From: JANNGZ01 sp031404155
GTDB lineage: Bacteria; Pseudomonadota; Gammaproteobacteria; Burkholderiales; Burkholderiaceae_C
Direction of reading: 5' to 3'
NCBI GenBank assembly: GCA_031404155.1
Contig: JANNGZ010000055.1
Span: 1-8,669 of the forward strand
Length of the DNA stretch: 8,669 nucleotides
Shown: positions 5,125-8,669 of the stretch, piece after piece
How the letters are laid out: every line of letters starts with the position of its first letter
Numbering within the stretch: the stretch's first letter is position 1
The notes under the pieces: generated by a model
What the model was told of the DNA's origin: nothing
The model's database searches: none
Seen by the model: only the letters and a program-made list of their open reading frames with translations
Translations under genes and position numbers: made by a program

Positions 5125-7757
5125 GCGACCAACTGCTGCCCAACCCCAAGGCCGGCGTGCCGCCCTTCCCGCCCGGCTACGAAGCCTGCGGCTGTTGTGA
5201 TGGCGTGATGGCCGCTACCCCGCAGCCAAGCTACAACCGCATCGGCCTGGGGGCGATCAGCTACCGCATCGGCGACCAGGCGCAGTTCAAGGCCAGCCTC
5301 GTCGCGGGCTTGACCTCGTCGCACCTGCCCGCGTTGGCCGCGTTGCGCACCCGCGCTGGCGAAGACTTCACGCCCGGCCTGATCGACGCCTTTGCCTGCG
5401 CCGCCGATGTGCTCACGTTTTATCAAGAGCGCATTGCCAACGAGAGCTACCTGCGCACCGCCACCGAACGGGTGTCGATGCAGGAACTCGGGCGCCTGAT
5501 CGGCTACCGGCTCAAGCCCGGTGTGGCCGCCGAAACCGTGCTCGCGTTTGCGCTCGAAACACCGCCGACACCACCCGCGGCCTTGCCACCCGAGCCGGGC
5601 AACTTCGTCACCGGCGTGCCTTCGAGCGTGGTGCTCGACAAAGGCTTGAAGGTGCAGAGCGTGCCGGGCCCGGGCGAACAGCCGCAGACCTTCGAGACGG
5701 TGGAAACCATCCAGGCGCGGCCTCAGTGGAACGCGGTGCGGCCCTGGCTTTACGAAGTGCGCCGCCCCGGCCGCGGTGCACACGACACCTTCCTTGCCGG
5801 TGTGCGCACCGGGCTGAAGGCGGGCGACGCGCTACTGATCGTCGACGACCAGTTCAAGCTCAACACCGCCACCGACCGCTGGGACTTCCGCCTTCTCGAC
5901 AAGGTGGAACCGGACCCCGCCAACGACCGCACCCGGGTGAGCTGGAAACGCGGCCTCGGCTCGATCAACCCGTGGATGGACCCGGCGCAGCAGCCGCAGG
6001 TGGTTGCGCTGCGCAAACGCGCTTCGGTGTACGGGCACAACGCGCCCAAGTGGCGTTCGATGTCCGCGGCGTTCCGGCTCGACTACGCGGGTGCGGACCA
6101 CCGGGACGACCCCAACTGGCTGAACTTCATCCTCTCGCCGCGTGGCAGCACCGGCAGCGGCGGTTATGTCGACCTCGACTCGGTGCAGGCCGAGGCGGGC
6201 GCGGGCAGCTTCGTGGTGCTGGCCAAGGGCGACTTCAACCAGGCCAGCGAATCGGGCAACGCCAACACCTATGTGGAGTTGTACGAGGTGCTGGCCACCA
6301 CCGAGGTTTCGCGCGACGAGTTCGCGCTCTCCGGCAAGGTGAGCCGGCTGCAATTGCGCGGCGAGAACTATGCCGAGAAGTTCCGCGGCTTCGTGCGCGA
6401 AACGACGGTGTATTTGCAGTCGGAGCCATTGCCCTTTGCCAACGCCCCGGTCACCAGCCCGGTGAGCGGGGACAGCGTACCGCTGGCCGTCGGCGCATCC
6501 GGCCTGCAAGCCGGCCGCCGCCTCATCGTTCGCGGCGCAAGGGTGAGCGACGGCTCGGCGCTGGTGCATGCCTGCACGCTGGTGTGCGCGGCAGCGGTGG
6601 ACGCATCGCGCTGCATCCTCGAAGTCGACCCGCCCTTGCCCGCGGCCCTGCGCCGCGACAGCGTGGTGGTTCATGCGAATGTCGCGCTCGCCTCGCATGG
6701 CGAAAGCGTGGCGCAGATATTGGGCAACGGCGACGCGAGCCTGGCGTTCCAGAGCTTCGAGTTGAGCCAGCTGCCGCTGACCCACCGCGCCGCGCCGACC
6801 GAGTCCGGCACGCGCAGCGAGCTCACTTTACGCATCGGCGACATCCAGTGGAGCGAAGCGCCGAGCCTGTACGCCCGCGCGCCCGACGCGCGTGTGTTCC
6901 GCCTCGATAGCGACGAGCAGGGCCGCAGCCTGTTGCGCTTCGGCGACGGGGTGAACGGCGCCCGCCTGCCCAGCGGCGTGAACAATGTGCGCGCGAGTTA
7001 CCGCAAGGGCATCGGCGTCGCGGGCAATGTGCGCGCCGAGACCTTGACCCAGGCCTCGACCCGCCCGCTCGGCTTGAAGAGCGTGGCCAATCCCTTGCCC
7101 GCCAGCGGCGGCAGCGACGCCGAAGCACCCGACGCGGCGCGGCAGACGATGCCGCTCACCGTGCGCACCCTGGGCCGTGCCGTGTCGGTGCTCGACTACG
7201 AAGACTTCGCGCGTGCGTTTGCCGGTGTGGCCAAGGCGCAGGCGACGGTGCTGAAGCTGCCCGCAGGGCCGACGGTGGTCGTCACGGTCGCGGGTGCGGC
7301 GGGTGCAACGTTGTCGCCGGGCAACCCGGTGTGGCAGAACCTGTTGGCGGCCTTGAAGGCCGGCGGCGACCCGCATGTGCCGCTGCGCTTGCTGGCACAT
7401 CAGGCGAGCGTGTTTCGTCTGGGCTTGAAGGTGGGTGTGGATGCGGCCTTCGACTCGAAGCTTGTTCTGGCGGCGGTGGCGGCGGCGCTGCGGGCTCGCT
7501 ATGCGTTCGAGGTGCGGGGTTTGGCGCAGGCGGTGCAGCAGAGCGATGTGATGGCTTGTGTGCATGGCGTTGCCGGCGTGGTCGCCGTGGACCTTGATCT
7601 GCTGTACGGAGGGTCGTTGCCTTCGTCGCAGGCGGTGCCCTCGCGGCAGGTTCGCTTGTTGGCTTCGCGCATGCGTGTGGTGGGTGGGGTGCCGCTGGCT
7701 GCGGAGGTGTTGACGTTGGCGCCGGGGCCGTTGGATCGGTTGGAGGTGATGTCGTGA
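5121..7757 (+). CDS. Baseplate wedge protein 2 (gpJ-like putative baseplate assembly protein)
   Basis: This 878-residue protein is a second, divergent gpJ/gp6-like wedge protein, of the type usually annotated as putative baseplate assembly protein (TIGR02243-like). The N-terminus carries a cysteine cluster, YEACGCCDGV (C23, C25, C26), then NRIGLGAISYRIGDQAQFKA (39-58), which is characteristic of the family. The helical core is FTPGLIDAFACAADVLTFYQ (83-102), then ERIANESYLRTATERVSM. A long, less conserved insert (about 150-560) probably forms the outer wedge domains. The C-terminal region has LLRFGDGVNGARLPSG (604-619), then KGIGVAGNVRAE, and RTLGRAVSVLDYEDFARAF (682-700). These blocks match J1 in order. 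The ATG at 5121 overlaps the stop of bridging frame 2 (ATGA) and has only a poor ribosome site of its own. From about 7400 to the end the coding strand becomes strongly G/T-rich, unlike the rest of the gene. Confidence 0.9.
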   Translation: MSDQLLPNPKAGVPPFPPGYEACGCCDGVMAATPQPSYNRIGLGAISYRIGDQAQFKASLVAGLTSSHLPALAALRTRAGEDFTPGLIDAFACAADVLTFYQERIANESYLRTATERVSMQELGRLIGYRLKPGVAAETVLAFALETPPTPPAALPPEPGNFVTGVPSSVVLDKGLKVQSVPGPGEQPQTFETVETIQARPQWNAVRPWLYEVRRPGRGAHDTFLAGVRTGLKAGDALLIVDDQFKLNTATDRWDFRLLDKVEPDPANDRTRVSWKRGLGSINPWMDPAQQPQVVALRKRASVYGHNAPKWRSMSAAFRLDYAGADHRDDPNWLNFILSPRGSTGSGGYVDLDSVQAEAGAGSFVVLAKGDFNQASESGNANTYVELYEVLATTEVSRDEFALSGKVSRLQLRGENYAEKFRGFVRETTVYLQSEPLPFANAPVTSPVSGDSVPLAVGASGLQAGRRLIVRGARVSDGSALVHACTLVCAAAVDASRCILEVDPPLPAALRRDSVVVHANVALASHGESVAQILGNGDASLAFQSFELSQLPLTHRAAPTESGTRSELTLRIGDIQWSEAPSLYARAPDARVFRLDSDEQGRSLLRFGDGVNGARLPSGVNNVRASYRKGIGVAGNVRAETLTQASTRPLGLKSVANPLPASGGSDAEAPDAARQTMPLTVRTLGRAVSVLDYEDFARAFAGVAKAQATVLKLPAGPTVVVTVAGAAGATLSPGNPVWQNLLAALKAGGDPHVPLRLLAHQASVFRLGLKVGVDAAFDSKLVLAAVAAALRARYAFEVRGLAQAVQQSDVMACVHGVAGVVAVDLDLLYGGSLPSSQAVPSRQVRLLASRMRVVGGVPLAAEVLTLAPGPLDRLEVMS
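7742..7750 (+). promoter_or_regulatory. Full-length Shine-Dalgarno GGAGGTGAT inside the end of J2
   Basis: This 9-base match to the complement of the 16S rRNA 3' end lies 7 nt from the first base of the GTG at 7754-7756, which overlaps the J2 stop. It precedes bridging frame 3 and not a recognisable gene, so it is probably the original ribosome site of the tail protein I gene now 600 bp downstream. Confidence 0.6.
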
Positions 7758-7894
7758 GGTTTGTTGGTGCCGCTTCGCGTGGTGAGGGGCGCAGACCCTG
7801 CGGGTGCGGTGACCGGATTTCGCGTGCCGCTTCGCGTGGTGATGTGCCTAGACCGTGTTTGTGCGGCGCCCGGAATTCGGCCGGGCGGGCCGAG

Positions 7895-7926
7895 TTCCTT
7901 TTCTGTGTCGGGCCAAAGAAAAGGAA
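7895..7926 (+). repeat. Nested palindrome in the left arm
   Basis: TTCCTTTTCT (7895-7904) and AGAAAAGGAA (7917-7926) form a 10-bp stem around 12 nt that include TCGGGCC. It is the diverged counterpart of the perfect stem at 8237-8270. Confidence 0.7.
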
Positions 7927-8168
7927 CCAAAAGAAAGGCCCTAATACGATTTGGACATCACGCAACGCTGGGCCTAGAGGGCGTTCAACGGCTTTTGCCT
8001 TGGCGGGAAAAGAGTTCGGTTGCTGTGAGCCCACCAAGACTCGCCAGGTCTCTCGGGGGCTGTTCGGCCGCAGAGATGGCGGCGTATGCGCCTTGCTCGA
8101 CGGATCGAACACTTTGTTCGCTTCACCAACCGAGCTGTTTGAGCCGAGAGGCGAGTGCGATGTGAAGC

Positions 8169-8189
8169 CCTGCCCGTTGAACGGGCAGG
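8169..8189 (+). repeat. Hairpin in the centre of the inverted-repeat element
   Basis: CCTGCCCGTT (8169-8178) and AACGGGCAGG (8180-8189) are perfectly complementary around a single G, so a real RNA stem would have about 8 bp and a 5-nt loop. No T-run follows, so it is not a standard terminator. A smaller stem, CGAACA/TGTTCG around CTT, lies at 8106-8120. Confidence 0.6.
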
Positions 8190-8236
8190 AGCGAACAAGC
8201 CAGCGAATCGCAAATCGCATTGGGGCCTTTCTTTTG

Positions 8237-8270
8237 CTTCCTTTTCTTTGGCCCGACAAAGAAAAGGAAG
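8237..8270 (+). repeat. Perfect 14-bp palindrome in the right arm
   Basis: CTTCCTTTTCTTTG (8237-8250) pairs perfectly with 8257-8270 around the loop GCCCGA. Having a perfect stem nested inside a 130-bp arm means the element can fold locally on each arm or globally arm to arm. The 3' flank is GC-rich without a T-run, so it does not look like an intrinsic terminator. Confidence 0.75.
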
Positions 8271-8348
8271 TCGCCGCGCCCGGGCGAAATCCGGGCACCG
8301 CACCAACACGGTTTACGCACATCACCACGCGACAGCGGCACCACCCCA

Positions 8349-8354
8349 GAGGAG
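8349..8354 (+). promoter_or_regulatory. Ribosome binding site GAGGAG for the tail protein I gene
   Basis: GAGGAG lies 10 nt before the ATG at 8365 and just outside the right arm of the repeat. The downstream gene could therefore be translated independently of the displaced site at 7742. Confidence 0.6.
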
Positions 8355-8364
8355 CGAGAACGCC

Positions 8365-8669
8365 ATGAGCACGCTCACCAAGGAACGCTTGTACGCGCTC
8401 CTGCCGCAAATACACCGCCTCCGCGATGCCGAACAAGGCCACCCGTTACGCGACCTCCTCGACCTCTTCGCGCAAGAACTGCAAGCCATCGAAGAGAACA
8501 TCGAGCAGCTCTACGACGACCAGTTCATCGAAACCTCGGCCGACTGGGTGGCGCCCTATATCGGCGACCTGATCGGCTACCGCCCGCTGCACGACGGCGC
8601 GTCGCCAGCGCTCGGCTCGCCACGCGCCGAAGTGGCCAACACCATCGCGTACCGCCGCCGCAAGGGCAC
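8365..8669 (+). CDS. Tail protein I-like baseplate protein, 3' partial
   Basis: The first 101 residues of a phage tail protein I-like protein (gpI / TIGR02242-like) are present; the gene continues past the window. The N-terminus reads MSTLTKERLYALLPQIHRLR, then RDLLDLFAQELQAIEENIEQ (29-48), a helix that packs on the J protein. Next come LYDDQFIETSADWVAPYIGD (49-68), LIGYRPL, and a closing ANTIAYRRRKG that is typical of this family in eCIS and phage-tail loci. Members usually follow gpJ-type genes and connect the wedge to fibres, matching the position here. The start at 8365 overlaps the stop of bridging frame 3 (ATGA) and has its own GAGGAG. The first 120 bases are C/A-rich on the coding strand, unlike the G/T-rich end of J2. 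Confidence 0.85.
   Translation, partial: MSTLTKERLYALLPQIHRLRDAEQGHPLRDLLDLFAQELQAIEENIEQLYDDQFIETSADWVAPYIGDLIGYRPLHDGASPALGSPRAEVANTIAYRRRKG

Larger units (their letters stand above)
7768..8340 (+). repeat. Large composite inverted-repeat element between J2 and tail protein I
   Basis: The 607 bp between J2 and the tail I gene is nearly all one element. The left arm (7825-7953) and right arm (8211-8340) are inverted copies with about 14 differences over roughly 129 aligned positions, counted by hand. The left end is doubled: a 57-bp module at 7768-7824 is followed directly by its diverged copy at 7825-7881, both starting with the same 18 bases (TGCCGCTTCGCGTGGTGA). The 257-bp centre (7954-8210) contains small hairpins but no gene I recognise. 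No transposase, tRNA or attachment site is visible. It could be a MITE-like non-autonomous element, a palindromic dispersed repeat, or two repeats inserted head to head. Confidence 0.75.
7754..8368 (+). other. Bridging open frame 3 (204 codons) across the J2/tail I insert
   Basis: The frame starts at a GTG overlapping the J2 stop (GTGA, 7754-7757) behind a full consensus ribosome site. It stays open through the entire inverted-repeat element and stops at a TGA overlapping the start of the next gene (ATGA, 8365-8368). The product is Arg- and Gly-rich with pieces such as EFLFCVGPKKRNQKKGPN. The reverse strand of the right arm encodes nearly the same peptide (DFLFFVGPKKRKQKKGPN), so this sequence belongs to the repeat and is not evidence of a protein fold. 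Peptides of this style are widely annotated as short hypotheticals in Burkholderiales (recalled, not searched). I regard it as a translated-through repeat, possibly preserving coupling, and not as an independent functional protein. Confidence 0.3.

Noticed and set aside
2306..5149. 947-codon open frame on the minus strand antisense to J1
   Set aside because: It mirrors the codon positions of J1, its product is compositionally odd (His, Arg and Gly rich) with no family, and J1 has clear conserved motifs in the forward frame. Long antisense frames are expected at this GC content.
4991..5200. 69-codon plus-strand frame starting MANAPSWRDGAQ
   Set aside because: It consists of repeat DNA followed by out-of-frame J2 sequence and overlaps the true J2 start.
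7954..8210. Transposase fragment, tRNA or known ncRNA in the centre of the inverted repeat
   Set aside because: No transposase motif, cloverleaf or familiar RNA fold could be found by eye; only small hairpins are visible.
8237..8270. Intrinsic transcription terminator
   Set aside because: The stem is strong but A/T-rich, has no T-run on either side, and termination here would cut off the rest of the baseplate genes.
7282..8442. 386-codon minus-strand frame covering the inverted repeat and the end of J2
   Set aside because: It spans the end of J2 and the repeat, is proline-rich and low-complexity, and repeats its own sequence because of the inverted arms. No family is recognisable.

Overview
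The window is a segment of one forward-strand operon from a GC-rich proteobacterium. Base composition, codon use and the style of the intergenic repeats point to Burkholderiales (the Rubrivivax, Roseateles, Rhizobacter type of genome); this placement is inference. The genes encode the baseplate and spike of a contractile phage-tail-like machine, best described as an extracellular contractile injection system (eCIS, the Afp/PVC-like group). No capsid, portal, terminase, sheath, tube, ATPase or toxin gene lies in the window, so a prophage tail module cannot be strictly excluded.

Layout. The first four genes are compact: a 5'-truncated gpD/gp27-like spike hub (to 952), a gp5-like OB-fold plus beta-helix spike (964-1458), a PAAR-like spike tip (1506-1823) and a gp25-like wedge protein (1842-2204). 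Two large paralogous gpJ/gp6-like baseplate wedge proteins follow (2348-4972 and 5121-7757). A 3'-truncated tail protein I-like gene runs off the end (8365 onward). Together they would form a spike complex (hub, needle, tip) inside a ring of wedge proteins that connects tube, sheath and fibres.

The unusual part is the second half. Three consecutive gene junctions (gp25/J1, J1/J2, J2/I) are each filled with palindrome-rich, repeat-like DNA: about 143, 148 and 607 bp. In all three, one open frame crosses the whole insert. It starts at or 1 nt after the upstream stop codon and stops at or 1 nt before the downstream start codon (46, 51 and 204 codons). At the second and third junctions strong Shine-Dalgarno sequences, which look like the original ribosome sites of the downstream genes, now sit in front of the bridging frame. 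My reading is that repeats entered stop/start overlaps of a tightly coupled operon, and that translational coupling may have survived because the inserts stay open in the required frame. The third insert is a large inverted repeat (about 130-bp arms, roughly 89% identical by hand alignment) with nested perfect palindromes. Strand composition of the coding DNA flips from G/T-rich before it to C/A-rich after it.
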